A DNA stretch of 64,000 nt from Oreohelix idahoensis (Eukaryota; Mollusca; Gastropoda; Stylommatophora; Oreohelicidae). The notes below the pieces were generated by a model. That model searched no databases. It was not told the origin of the DNA and saw nothing but the letters and a program-made list of their open reading frames with translations. Positions within the stretch are counted from its first letter, which is position 1; each line of letters opens with the position of its first letter. Below are positions 1-9,925 of this stretch, one piece after another. The position numbers and the translations under genes are program-made. The DNA lies in contig JAMPIV010012258.1 in the NCBI GenBank assembly GCA_024509875.1, positions 434,001 through 498,000 of the forward strand. Direction: 5' to 3'.

Positions 1-1123
1 CATTGCAATTTTTAATTTTTTAAATTTCACCCATTTTTCACTGAACTTTTATTTTAAATAATTTTTTTATCATGAATGGCCCGCAAACTTTAAATTTTTG
101 GTTCATGTGGCCCTCAGGTTGAATAAGTTGGACCACTCCGCTCTATACGGTACAGTGGAGGGACAAACGAATAAATAATAAAACTCGTACCCTTTACAGC
201 AATGTGGCAAAGTGACTGTTATTTTTATTTTCAACCCGCCCATTCTTTTTTTTTATAAAGGTTGTTTCTTTTTTCTCTTCTATTTTTAATCAGGTTTTCT
301 TATTTTTAGATGTTTTCATTTCTTGTCATGGTTCTAGTATTGTAGGATCAACCCCACCAACCCTTCTCTTTTCGGGGATGGGTGTAAACCCCTACCGGTG
401 TGGCAGCATGGTCTAGTGAGTCATTCTTGTTGAAAGACGGTCAGATAAATTTACGTAACATTGCGTACATTTTTTAGCGGGCAGGCGGGCTTCGTGAAGA
501 ATTTATTCTTTGACCCCCTGTTCCAGCAGAGGTAATAACTCTTCATCGCTCGTGGATTGGTAGTGTTACGGTTCGTCAGATGTTAAGATAATGTTATGAT
601 ATTTAACGGGAAGCTCTTACGATTGGTTCCGATTATAATTTATGTAGCAGTCATGAGATTACGTCGAAGTGGGGTAGATGCTGTTTTTGGGAGATAATTC
701 TAGCTCTATGACTCGTCGCGTCTTTCTTGCATCAGAAAATTGGCACTATATACAGGGCCCGATCTGTTAGGCGGGGCTCACAGTCCTGGATTATTATTGC
801 CGTAAATAGTCAGACATAAACTCAGTCTGCCCGGTTAGTGGATATTCTGAAAGTCTAGGTATGTACGTAGACTAAAATTAGTGGTGTGTAGGAATTTTAG
901 CTAAAGGATTTTAGCAAGTCAGAGTAAGCTTTCTTCTGGGATTTAATTTTATTTTTAGTCAATAGTTTGCCATCAATTACCTGACCTCTGCCAGTGTATT
1001 GTAAGAAGTATAGCCAGTGAAGTTCTGTGTAAAACGTTTGGTGGTATTATTAATTAATATATATCTATATGAATTTAAGACCTACAGCTGGTGTAGTACG
1101 GTGTAATATATTAAGAGTACCAG
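1..1123. other. unassigned left flank
   Basis: AT-rich sequence with no open frame or repeat that I can assign. It ends exactly where array A begins. Bases 1-1123 should originally have continued into 28720 onward, because the same 5-bp duplication lies at both edges of the array. A pyrimidine-rich stretch near 245-300 and a C/G-rich patch near 350-400 are visible but unassigned. Confidence 0.5.
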
Positions 1124-1128
1124 ACTAT
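1124..1128. repeat. target-site duplication actat, left side of array A
   Basis: The five bases actat directly precede the TG start of LTR1 and recur directly after the CA end of LTR4 at 28715-28719. Five-bp duplications are typical of Ty3/Gypsy integration. No such pair brackets any single unit inside the array, so the four LTRs and three interiors occupy one integration site. Confidence 0.85.
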
Positions 1129-1670
1129 TGTTGCGTACATATTTTGACGCACATATTACAAAAATACGATATGGCTATTTAACATGGAAAATATATATAT
1201 TTGCATTCATTTGTGTATGAAAATGCTTCCCCTGGTAAAGCTAGATAATTCATGATTGATTTACACTTTTGATTATATGAGTGATCTTTCTTGATATTGA
1301 TTCGGCGCATGGATATTGTATTCATGTCCGTTCTTATTTGTTCGGGCCAGAAAATAGATTAATTTTGCTTGTTATGTTTATGGCCTGAATTCATGTGTAC
1401 TACTTGTCTAGTGCAAGTAGATTCAGTCGTATATTGTATACCTTTGTATGTTCAGGTCGGACTATATTCTTTCTGCCAGAATCTAGCGCAGGTTTTCGTA
1501 GTCCTACTGGGTTGTGAAGAGTTCCGATATGTCGCCAAGAAATGGCTGAGTGTTTTTTCCAGGGCTGGCACTGTTTAAGGTTTAACAGTGATTCATAGAT
1601 GTTTTTCTAGGAGAAGTTTATGTCTCTGCAAGAGTCTATTTGTCAGAGATCCTCCTCATATGTGTGATTC

Positions 1671-2263
1671 ATCATCATCTCATCTCAACCCATAACCCGT
1701 CATGGGTCGTAGGGGTGCCATGGTGGAAGCATCAGCAGACAGGGTCCTCCACTGCTCTCTATTCTCAGCAATGCGTACAAGTGTGGAGAAACCGTGTCCT
1801 GCCCATTCTTTGATGTTATCAGCCCAGGATTTTCTTTGCCTTCCTCTTCTCCGTTTACCTTCGACTGTTCCCTGGAGGATCGTTTTCGAAAGGGAGTCAT
1901 GACGAGTTACATGCCCAAACCAGGCAAGCTTTCGACGTTTCACTATTGACAAAAGTGGTTCTTGATGGCCTGCATAGGTGTTTATCTTCTCTCTAACATA
2001 GACATTTGTTTTGTGCTCTTTATAGCAAATGCGCAAAATTCTTCTATAACATTTATGCTCGAAAGCCTGAATCCTTCGCTCCGTATCTGCAGTGAGTGTC
2101 CAGCCCTCACACCCATACAAGAGAATAGATAATACAAGTGATTTGTATAATTTGATCTTCACAGGAAAACTGATGTTACTTTTCCAGATCACATTCAACC
2201 TTATCATGGCAGCTGAGGCCATCTCAAGTCTTGTCTTGATTTCTTTATTTGATCTTCCATCAC
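1671..2263 (-). mobile_element. 5'-truncated RTE-like LINE fragment inserted in LTR1
   Basis: These 593 bp are absent from LTR2-4 and are flanked by a perfect 12-bp duplication, tatgtgtgattc, at 1659-1670 and 2264-2275. On the minus strand the fragment ends in a short ATG/GAT-type simple-repeat tail (seen on + as catcatcatctcatctc), as in RTE-clade LINEs, which lack long poly(A). It is 5'-truncated, the usual result of incomplete target-primed reverse transcription. Because only LTR1 carries it, the insertion postdates the last exchange involving that LTR. Confidence 0.88.
1680..2263 (-). pseudogene. C-terminal part of LINE ORF2 (after the RT domain)
   Basis: The minus-strand frame (open 2339-1680, LINE-derived from about 2263) encodes the region that follows the RT palm in RTE-like LINEs. 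It has a SILLYGCEGWTL block, then a basic segment with RRILRICYKE, a WFGHVTRHDS motif and an arginine-rich RRRGRQRKSW stretch, ending just before the tail. No catalytic RT residues are present. The first 25 or so codons of the longer open frame are antisense LTR, so the apparent start is a chance fusion. It is a non-functional fragment of a different LINE subfamily from the one at 58-63 kb. Confidence 0.8.
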
Positions 2264-3231
2264 TATGTGTGATTCGGACTCCAGTTATGCCAGACCCTAT
2301 TTTTGATGATCTCAAGTCGATTAGACCTAGATGGAACATTGTGCTTCGTATCGCTAGGGTCGTGTTTTGTATCGACGAAGATGACAGGCTTTCCTACAGC
2401 AGTTATGTCTACGTGAATTAACTTGATTACTGTAGAGCTGTATGGAAAAACTTTATGAAATTATTTATATGCACATTATAAATTAACTTTGGCTTATATC
2501 TACCTTCCTACGAGTGAGTGAGCGACAACTCAGGAAGGCGGCCATGTTATATTCCTGTCATCATATTTTTGATCACTGTCAAGAGAACAGATTATGTATC
2601 CTACTATCGGGCAGTGGTATCGAGATCTTGTTATGAGGTGAAAACCCACTATCGTGGTTTATGATTATTATACAAACATTGGACGTATTTCAGCTTAAGA
2701 ACTTAGCTATGAAATGAAGGTTCGGCCAATGACTTTTGTATGTTTACCGATCCTCATTGACGCGTTCAGTCAGTAGAGGATACGGCGATTAGTTACCAGA
2801 ACAGTGAATACTACCTTGGGTTGAATGATATTTCACTACTACATGAATGTATCATCCACGATTCAAATAACCAATGAATTTTTGTCAACATATATCCATG
2901 ACTGTATCCGTGCTGTCCAGTTTGCGTGCCTTCATTAAACTATTGAAATGTCAGAGGCAGTTCAAGTCGTCATTGCATTACATGAGAGTGTGTGAGAGTT
3001 ATTATCAAGTGGTCTGTTACATCGAACTACTACACCATTCGCGTTACTTGACACTCCCACTCAATGTCTACATGACAGGTTCATTCGATGATGCAGAGGT
3101 AATCGAAGAAGACTTTCTTCAGTAATGATCAATACATAACATCTGCACCCAGACATAGAACAGACCTGACACTCTACAGTAGTGGCCAGACATTCAACAG
3201 TGGCCTATACACAACAACACGTTATTCTACA

Positions 3232-4562
3232 GTGGTGAACCAGATTCCTGGGGTTATGATAACCAGACCATCCCTGACGCCACATACGACACGCATGAAC
3301 ACCAGTGTACAAGTTACAACGGGGCAGTCGATGTCAGCTTGACCTGTATTACCGATCGAATGCTGTATCTAGGTCAGCGCTTGTTGACACTTTTTCGCTG
3401 TACAGACGGTATTACACAGGACATTTGTATTAAGTGTAGAAAATATCGGGAGCAGTACTGTTGACATTTCTCATCGTACAGAAGAGAGAAGTGATTGTTG
3501 ATCCTGTACAGAAGAATCACAGTGTTGTTGAACATAAAGTGCATATTTCATCGTTGGATCTCCATATGCTCAAGACTAAAAAAAAAAAATTGAACATTGT
3601 AATAGTGTAGAAAACAAATCTATTATTTAATTGTTCATTAAAAGTGGCAAGTTATTGTTACAACACTATACCAGCATCACATTCTATCCACAATACATTT
3701 TATTAAGTATATATATATATGTATGCATTTATGCTATTAAGGTTTACATGTATTTATGTTTATATGTTATTTGTTATTTGTTGTGTGTTAAGTTAGTTTG
3801 TATTCTGCGGGCCTGGATGGGAGGTGACTAGAACAGGAAATACCAAGTGACATTGGTCTTGCTCTAGCGTTCTATAGGGAGCAAATTTCTTAATTGAAAT
3901 TTGCATGCAACATTGTTTGCAAATAGTTGTTAGCTGTGACGAAATTGTCCTTCTTGTTGTTTTTGTAATATTTCTATGTTCTTTAGTTTTGTTTGATTTG
4001 TTTGTATAATTGTAGGTCTCATCTTTCCTTTTATTTCAGTTCTTTACACCCTTATGTTTATACACTGTTGCGTTATTTGTCTTGTTGATTTCATTGCGGT
4101 TATCATCACAGATTCTGTGATCATTTGTTTTTTGATTTTTTTCTATTTGATTTAATTTGATTCCCGCAATTGTTTTCATATTGTCTTTTCTTGTTTGTCC
4201 TTGTTAATGTCTTTGGTTGACAAATAATATATAAAGTATATTTGAATATATTTATATTATAGTACAGAGCAGTACTTAATTACTACCATTGGTGTACAAG
4301 TAATTATAAAGTAGTTGGGATAGAAAATATTATTTTCCACAGGTACTCAAGTGATCATTGATTACATTAAGGAAGTATACAAGACCTTTGTAAGGCTTGT
4401 CTCCCACAGTGTTTGGGATATACAGATATTGTTTTCCACAGGTACTCAAGTAACCATACAAGTTTTTCACTAAGACTAAGTCTATAGTATAGACTTGTCT
4501 CCCATTAAAGTGGGATAGGGTAATTTATTTACTTTTTCAGGTTTCTGATTTTATAAGACAAG
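3232..4562 (+). other. copy 1 leader (untranslated) with candidate primer-binding site
   Basis: This is the 1.33 kb between the LTR1 end and the gag ATG. A TGG triplet begins 2 bases after the LTR (TGGTGAACCAGATTCCTGG, 3233-3251), the expected place for a tRNA primer site, but I cannot assign the tRNA. The leader is T-rich with many stops in all frames. A pyrimidine tract and cag just before the ATG (about 4530-4542) resemble a splice acceptor. The leader is repeated in copies 2 and 3; copy 2 lacks about 190 bp. Confidence 0.6.
4318..4516 (+). repeat. two imperfect ~99-bp tandem repeats in the copy 1 leader
   Basis: The 20-bp block ttttccacaggtactcaagt occurs at 4333-4352 and 4432-4451, offset 99 bp. 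A cttgtctccca block recurs with the same offset. Each unit ends in a small CCCA/TGGG stem. Copy 3 has the same pair near 21657-21857; copy 2 keeps only a partial unit. A packaging signal, translation element or splice-site repeat is possible, but the role is unknown. Confidence 0.65.
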
Positions 4563-5253
4563 ATGTCTACTTTAGATTACTTTATTGCACAAGGGAAATC
4601 CCTTGATAAGACTGGTAAAGAGTTAGAAGAATGGGCAACTGCTCAATTTGCTATTGCATTAAAATCAGAAGAGAGAAAAGCTGCTGCTGCTGCTGAGGAG
4701 AGAAAACTTCAAATAGAAGAAAAAAAATTAGAAGTTGCTGCTGCTGCTGAGGAGAGAAAAGCTGCTGCAGAAGAGAGAAAAGCTCTGGCTGAAGAGAAAA
4801 GATTAGAAAAAGAAGCTGATGCTGCTGCTGAACAAAAGAAATTGCAGATGCAGGTGGAGGAAAGGAGATTTGTGGCAGAACAGAAAAAATTAGAAGCTGC
4901 TGCTGCTGCAGAACAGAAAAAAATTAGAAGCTGCTGCTGCTGCAGAACAGAAAAAAATAGAAGCTGCTGCTGAACAAAAAAAATTAGATAGAGAAGCTGA
5001 AGAGAGAAAAGCAATAAGAGAACATGAATTTGAGTTAGAGAAATTAAGATTGACAAGTATGACTAATGTTAATCAGGCATCTGGTGGTAATGGTAAACCC
5101 TTCAATTATAAGGTCAAGGTGCCAGCGTTCAACTCTGCCAGTGATGATATAACAGTCTGGCTTGATAGATTTGAACGTGCTTGTCGAGCTCATAATGTTG
5201 ACAAATCACAGTATGTGAATCAGTTGTCTGAAAATCAAAAGGGGAGTCTCTGA
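4563..5253 (+). pseudogene. Gag N-terminal part, array A copy 1 (frameshifted)
   Basis: The ATG at 4563 follows the leader and matches the copy 3 start. Residues 1-40 form a short amphipathic N-terminal region, followed by a long Ala/Glu/Lys/Arg coiled coil built from AAAEERK- and EQKK-type repeats. In copy 1 an extra roughly 37-bp coiled-coil unit with a longer A run throws the frame at about 4925, giving a stop at 4971-4973. The original frame resumes at about 5050 and reads the N-terminal half of the capsid (KVKVPAFNS, VWLDRFERACRAH) up to a stop near 5251 that copy 3 shares. Gag would assemble the virus-like particle. The product is truncated here unless the indels are sequencing errors. 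Confidence 0.8.
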
Positions 5254-5264
5254 CTAAGTTATGT

Positions 5265-8200
5265 TTGGTTGAAGAGGCCGACAAGGATGATTATGATGCT
5301 ATTAAGGCAGCTTTGATAAAGAGATATCAGCTGTCAGAAGAAGGTTATCGTCTTTTGTTTAAAACAATGAGACCTGAGGTAGGTTTAGAATTCTCAGATT
5401 TCATTTCAAAAGCACGACTTACACTCTCACGATGGATTGAATTATCCAAAATAGAGAAAACATTTGATGGTCTTACGGATTTATTGCTAAGAGACAAGGT
5501 CATGTCTTCGGTAAATAAACCATTCCTAGAGTTTTTACATGAGCGTAAACCTAGTACATTAAAGCAAATGGAAGAATATTGTGACCAGTATGCCACGGCA
5601 CACCCTGACATGATTCTTAGTAACACTAACATTAAAGAGGGTATGCCAGTTGCTTCAGCAACAGAATATAATCATAATTACTCACACAAATTCCAAGGAG
5701 CTCAAAATAAATTTGATAAAATGGTTAATTGGAATAAGTATCAAAACCAAGGTAACCACTCAAATCAGGGTTCTTCTTCGAAGAACTGGAATCGGGCTGA
5801 CAGTCCTCGATACGCGAGGGGTGCCCATAATTTTAGAAATTTCCGAAAAGGGAGTAACCATAGGAACTACCCAAGTTCTTCATGGAAACAACAAAACCAA
5901 CATTACAGGGATACTCATTATAATGAGCATTATGATTATGATAATGAATATTGTGATTCAAACCCAAATAGGGGTTATAACAGAGGTAATAATAATTACA
6001 GAGGCAATTATAACCGAGGTAGATCACAACACAAAAGACAGGGTAAATCTCACTACCAGGCTAACTCTGCACAACAAGAGTTCCATGAGTCCGGTAGTCA
6101 GAATAATGATAAAAAAGACTCTAATAATGTAGGATGTTCTGCTTTCGATTTTGACAGAGCATTTCAGTGTTCCCAATGCAAAACATTATTCGAGCCAACC
6201 ACAGTTTCGACTTTAAGCTGTGGTCATCCTCTTCCTGCTCTTCCTGCGTCAGTCGCGCATGATGGAAGAGGTGCTCTTGTCTTGAATAGAGGTCTAGTAG
6301 AAGGTACTCCGGTCTCAATTCTTTTCGATTCTGGGTGCACAACTATTGGAGTGAGGCAGTCACTTATACATCCTTCTCGAGCCACTGGCAAAATAATCAA
6401 ATGCATAACATTTGGTGGCACATTGGAGAAGTACTCCACTGCCATTATCAACATTTCTACTCCCTTCTTTACAGGAGATGTGCACGCATGTCTTCTGCCG
6501 AATCCGATCGCTGATCTTATCGTCGGTCGCATTCATGGTGCGAAAGAATGCACTCCACAACAAATTGCCGAGTGGGAAAGTGATAATATGCATACTGCAA
6601 ATGCTGTAGTCACTAGAGCTCAAGCTCTAAACATGCCGCAATCTTCGCCTTCTGGAGATAATGATGACCAGAACCAAGGTGATCTCTTGGAGATTTCGCA
6701 TGTTTCCTTTATAAAACAGCAGGAAGATGATCCTACTCTAAAGAAATTCTTTACTCTAGCAGAAGAAGGTGATCCGAATAAGGACACGAATCGTAAATCT
6801 TGGATTACGATGAGGAATGGCGTACTTGTACGTATGGTACAAGACTCCGCTAAATCCATTCATTCTCAAATTCTTGTGCCCAAAAATATGAGAGTTAAAA
6901 TCTTACAGCACGCTCATGATTCTCAGTGTGCTGGACATATGGGTTTTTCCCGTACTAAATCTAGAGTTCTTGCATCTTTCTTTTGGTCTGCTGTGAATAA
7001 GGACATACGAATCTATTGTCGATCTTGTAAAGTATGTCAAGAGGTTAAATCCAGAGGTCCACGTCATGCTGCACCTATTCAGGCTGCAGACATTCCCATT
7101 CGACCATTTCAAAAAATGGCGATAAACATCATTGGTCCATTTAAGATAAAGTCTGCTAGAGGACACCAATTTATTTTGACGTGTGTGGATATGTGCACAC
7201 GTTGGCCAGAGGCTGTTCCTCTAAAGAGCATAACTACTGCTGATATTGCAGATGCTCTTTGGTTAATATTTCCTCGTCTGGGATTTCCAGCAGAAATATT
7301 ATCGGACCATGGTACCCAACTCGTATCGGATACCATGTCTCAAGTGATGTCAACTCTTAAGATAGAAAGATCTCTGAGTAGTATTTATCATCCTATGTCC
7401 AATGGGATGGTAGAACGTCTAAAAAGAACTCTGAAAAACCTACTAGGTAAGATAACTGAGGATCATCCTCAGGATTGGGACAGGGTTTTACCCGCGGCTC
7501 TCTTTGCATATAGAGAGGTCGCCAACGAACATACAGGATTTTCTCCTTTTGAACTTGTCTTCGGCGCGAAACCGCGAGGTCCTATGTCCTTACTTCATGA
7601 TCTCATAACTGCTGATAATATTGTCGATGACACAAAATCCTCTTACGAATATGTCATTGCACTTAGACATAAGATTATCGAAGCATGCAAATTGGCAACT
7701 GCTTCTTCTGAATTTGCGAAACAGAAGGCAAGGCAATTTGCCAATAAGACCAGACGCTTGCGACAACTCTGTCCAGGTGACAAAGTATTGGTCCTGCTAC
7801 CTTGTAGAGAAAACAGACTCCTTATTTCTTGGAAAGGTCCGTACGATTTAATATCAAAAGTTTCCGATGTTGACTATATCGTCGATATTGACAGGAAGCA
7901 TAATACCTTCCACATCAACATGCTCACGGAATTCCATGAACGTCCGGATTATTTACAACCTGTTTTCCAGGCAACGGACGATTTTCCAGTCCAACATGGA
8001 CATTACTCATCACTGTCAGTAATACAGGATGAGGAAACGATTTTCTCGGATGTAAATCTACCTTTTCCAATGATTCCGCTTCACTCTAATAAATCATGGA
8101 AAGATGTTGCGATTTCTCCTGAATTATCTCCAGGAGAACAGAAACAAGTTTCTACTATGTTAGAACAATTTCAGGATGTCCTTACTGACATTCCTGGTCA

Positions 8201-8426
8201 AACTGATGTCATTCAACATGACATTATTCTTACTGACCATAATCCTATAAGAGTCAGACCGTATCCTATCCCGATACATTTTCAAGCACAGGTAGAGAAA
8301 GAGTTGGATGAGATGATAGAGTTAAAAATTATTGAACCATCCACATCAGCATATTCTTCACCGATGGTTATCGTGCGAAAAAAAAAGACAACAACATACG
8401 TCTTTGCGTTGATTATCGCAAATTGA
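5265..8426 (+). CDS. Gag C-terminus - protease - integrase - RT N-terminus, array A copy 1
   Basis: A 1053-aa open frame. Residues 25-120 are SCAN-like capsid; about 150-275 is an Asn/Arg/Gly/Tyr-rich nucleocapsid-like stretch; C302, C305, C319 and H321 form a C-x2-C-x13-C-x-H motif instead of a CCHC knuckle. Protease has the DSG triad at D355. Integrase zinc domain spans about 551-591. In the integrase core the first catalytic position is Asn621 (AINIIGP) where Asp is expected, while D681 and E717 keep the D-x35-E spacing. A WKGPY motif is at 856-860. RT begins at about 951 and the frame breaks at about 1038, where a run has 9 A rather than the 7 of copies 2 and 3. The first Met is not the native start; this is the continuation of Gag after a 1-nt lesion. 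Gag and Pol share one frame. Confidence 0.88.
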   Translation: MVEEADKDDYDAIKAALIKRYQLSEEGYRLLFKTMRPEVGLEFSDFISKARLTLSRWIELSKIEKTFDGLTDLLLRDKVMSSVNKPFLEFLHERKPSTLKQMEEYCDQYATAHPDMILSNTNIKEGMPVASATEYNHNYSHKFQGAQNKFDKMVNWNKYQNQGNHSNQGSSSKNWNRADSPRYARGAHNFRNFRKGSNHRNYPSSSWKQQNQHYRDTHYNEHYDYDNEYCDSNPNRGYNRGNNNYRGNYNRGRSQHKRQGKSHYQANSAQQEFHESGSQNNDKKDSNNVGCSAFDFDRAFQCSQCKTLFEPTTVSTLSCGHPLPALPASVAHDGRGALVLNRGLVEGTPVSILFDSGCTTIGVRQSLIHPSRATGKIIKCITFGGTLEKYSTAIINISTPFFTGDVHACLLPNPIADLIVGRIHGAKECTPQQIAEWESDNMHTANAVVTRAQALNMPQSSPSGDNDDQNQGDLLEISHVSFIKQQEDDPTLKKFFTLAEEGDPNKDTNRKSWITMRNGVLVRMVQDSAKSIHSQILVPKNMRVKILQHAHDSQCAGHMGFSRTKSRVLASFFWSAVNKDIRIYCRSCKVCQEVKSRGPRHAAPIQAADIPIRPFQKMAINIIGPFKIKSARGHQFILTCVDMCTRWPEAVPLKSITTADIADALWLIFPRLGFPAEILSDHGTQLVSDTMSQVMSTLKIERSLSSIYHPMSNGMVERLKRTLKNLLGKITEDHPQDWDRVLPAALFAYREVANEHTGFSPFELVFGAKPRGPMSLLHDLITADNIVDDTKSSYEYVIALRHKIIEACKLATASSEFAKQKARQFANKTRRLRQLCPGDKVLVLLPCRENRLLISWKGPYDLISKVSDVDYIVDIDRKHNTFHINMLTEFHERPDYLQPVFQATDDFPVQHGHYSSLSVIQDEETIFSDVNLPFPMIPLHSNKSWKDVAISPELSPGEQKQVSTMLEQFQDVLTDIPGQTDVIQHDIILTDHNPIRVRPYPIPIHFQAQVEKELDEMIELKIIEPSTSAYSSPMVIVRKKKTTTYVFALIIAN

Positions 8427-9508
8427 ACCAAGTGACAAAATTTGATGCTGAACCTATGCCTTTACTTGAAGAGCTACTTACCAGACTATCGAATTCTCAT
8501 TTCTTTAGTAAACTCGATTTGTCTAAGGGATATTGGCAAGTTCCATTATCCGAACACGCCAAACCGTTTACTGCTTTTTCGACGCCTAGGGGTCTATTCC
8601 AATGGATTTTCATGCCTTTCGGCCTTATGAACGCCCCTGCAACATTCGTACGCATGATGCGTCGAATCCTATCTCATCGCTCAGATGTCATTGCATATCT
8701 TGATGACATCTGTCTTTTCAGTGATACTTGGAACGATCACTATAATGGGATAAATGAACTATTGTCTATCTTACGCGAGCATAACCTGACAGCAAAACCA
8801 TCGAAAGCGTGTATTGGTTTTAGCGAAATATCTTTCTTAGGTCACCGTGTTGGTCATGGGTTCCTAAAAACAGAAGACCATAATACAAGTAAGATACTTA
8901 ACATTTCTATTCCTAAGACTAAAAAGCAAGTGCGAAGTCTCTTAGGTCTAATACAATTTTATGGCCGATTCATTCCGAATCTGTCCTCCATTATGTCACC
9001 TCTTTCTTCCTTGCTAAAGAAAGGGTCTCCTAATGTAGTCCATTGGACTCAAGAATGTCAATCCTCTTTGGATAAGGTTAAAACTATGTTTTCTACTTCA
9101 CCTATCCTAGTATTGCCTTCTAAGGATAAGACATTTATTCTTCGTAGTGACGCTTCATCCACAGGGATTGGAGCAGCACTAATGCAAGAGTACTCTAAAA
9201 CTCTGCATCCTGTGATGTATATTTCTCGAAAATTAAATGCCGCAGAGAAGAATTACTCGGTCCTAGACCGTGAATTATTGGCTATGGTTTGGTCAATCCT
9301 TAAACTGCAAAGATTTCTTCTTGGCGCGCATTTCATTGTGGAAACTGACCAGAAAGCTCTTACGGCTATTCAGAGTAAAAATCTGAAGAGCGCGAGATCA
9401 ACGCGATACGCGATTGCTCTGCAGCCGTTTCATTTTTCGGTGCGAGCTATCCGTGGGTCAGAAAATGTGATGGCAGATATTTTGTCTAGATGCCCTCATG
9501 ATTCATAA
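8423..9508 (+). CDS. RT (fingers/palm onward) and RNase H, array A copy 1
   Basis: A 361-aa frame that continues the RT after the A-run indel at about 8379-8388. The RT shows the FSKLDLSKGYWQ block, PFGLMNAPATF and catalytic YLDD at residues 92-95. RNase H starts at about residue 230 with D243 (RSDASS), then E284 (DREL), D309 (ETDQ) and D352 (MADILS), all expected acidic residues. The first Met only marks re-entry into frame. Downstream are a 0.4-kb 3' region and LTR2; no env follows. Confidence 0.88.
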   Translation: MNQVTKFDAEPMPLLEELLTRLSNSHFFSKLDLSKGYWQVPLSEHAKPFTAFSTPRGLFQWIFMPFGLMNAPATFVRMMRRILSHRSDVIAYLDDICLFSDTWNDHYNGINELLSILREHNLTAKPSKACIGFSEISFLGHRVGHGFLKTEDHNTSKILNISIPKTKKQVRSLLGLIQFYGRFIPNLSSIMSPLSSLLKKGSPNVVHWTQECQSSLDKVKTMFSTSPILVLPSKDKTFILRSDASSTGIGAALMQEYSKTLHPVMYISRKLNAAEKNYSVLDRELLAMVWSILKLQRFLLGAHFIVETDQKALTAIQSKNLKSARSTRYAIALQPFHFSVRAIRGSENVMADILSRCPHDS

Positions 9509-9925
9509 CTGTTAAATTATATGCCTAACTTTGCTACTGTTGTTCCTATGTTGAAATGTGTATACATATGGAATATATCATATATTAATTGTAACACTAC
9601 TTAGCGGTTTATTGATGTTTATTCACCGCTGATCTTTCAATGTTTTTTCGTCTTTGATGATCATGATGTTAAGATATCTAAGATGAAATTTATGTATAAA
9701 CTGATGTAGAAAGTGTGGCATTGCCAGTATTGTAGTATGCGTTGGTGACACCTCTCTGGAAATATTTATACTTAGAGAAATACTTTCTCTAAGTTCATGA
9801 AATATATTCTCAATGCTTATCATCTGCGCATTGTTATTGGTGCGTTGTGAGCCTATTGTATGTTGCTCCTATATGTATTTCAAAAAAAAAAAAGTACCAT
9901 TTTTTTCCCGAGGGGTGTGGTAATC
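9509..9925 (+). other. copy 1 3' region with purine-rich tract
   Basis: Non-coding 417 bp between the RNase H stop and LTR2. It contains the hairpin listed separately, an A-run of about 11 followed by a T/C run, and the purine-rich gaggggtgtgg just before the LTR, a plausible polypurine tract for plus-strand priming. The region is conserved in copies 2 and 3, where copy 2 carries most of the differences. Confidence 0.7.
9770..9794. promoter_or_regulatory. perfect 11-bp hairpin in the 3' region, copy 1
   Basis: ACTTAGAGAAA and its exact reverse complement TTTCTCTAAGT flank a TAC loop. The same hairpin occurs at 18923-18947 and 27071-27095. It lies about 130 bp upstream of the 3' LTR, inside any genomic transcript. 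An RNA export, stability or packaging role is possible but unproven. Confidence 0.7.

Larger units (their letters stand above)
1129..3231 (+). repeat. LTR1 of array A, interrupted by a LINE
   Basis: It starts TGTTGCG and ends TTCTACA. Without the 605-bp insertion plus duplication (1671-2275) it is about 1498 bp, matching LTR2 and LTR3. By eye it is more than 99% identical to the others; private differences include aacatgg for aatatgg near 1182 and cccctgg for cctctgg near 1228. An LTR carries promoter, terminator and integration ends, but I do not assign the exact TATA box or poly(A) signal. The right boundary is set by where LTR4 stops resembling the others. Confidence 0.88.

Noticed and set aside
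2874..3125. 83-codon frame repeated in all four family A LTRs (also 11066, 20220, 28357)
   Set aside because: Repeated only because LTRs are near-identical; no domain, no older copies to show constraint.
5650..6132. 160-codon second frame inside family A nucleocapsid
   Set aside because: Shadow of the Asn/Arg-rich gag frame, with Ile/Thr-rich low complexity.
9509..9925. possible env or third gene after pol
   Set aside because: Only about 0.4 kb in A and 0.09 kb in B before the LTR, with no membrane-protein frame.
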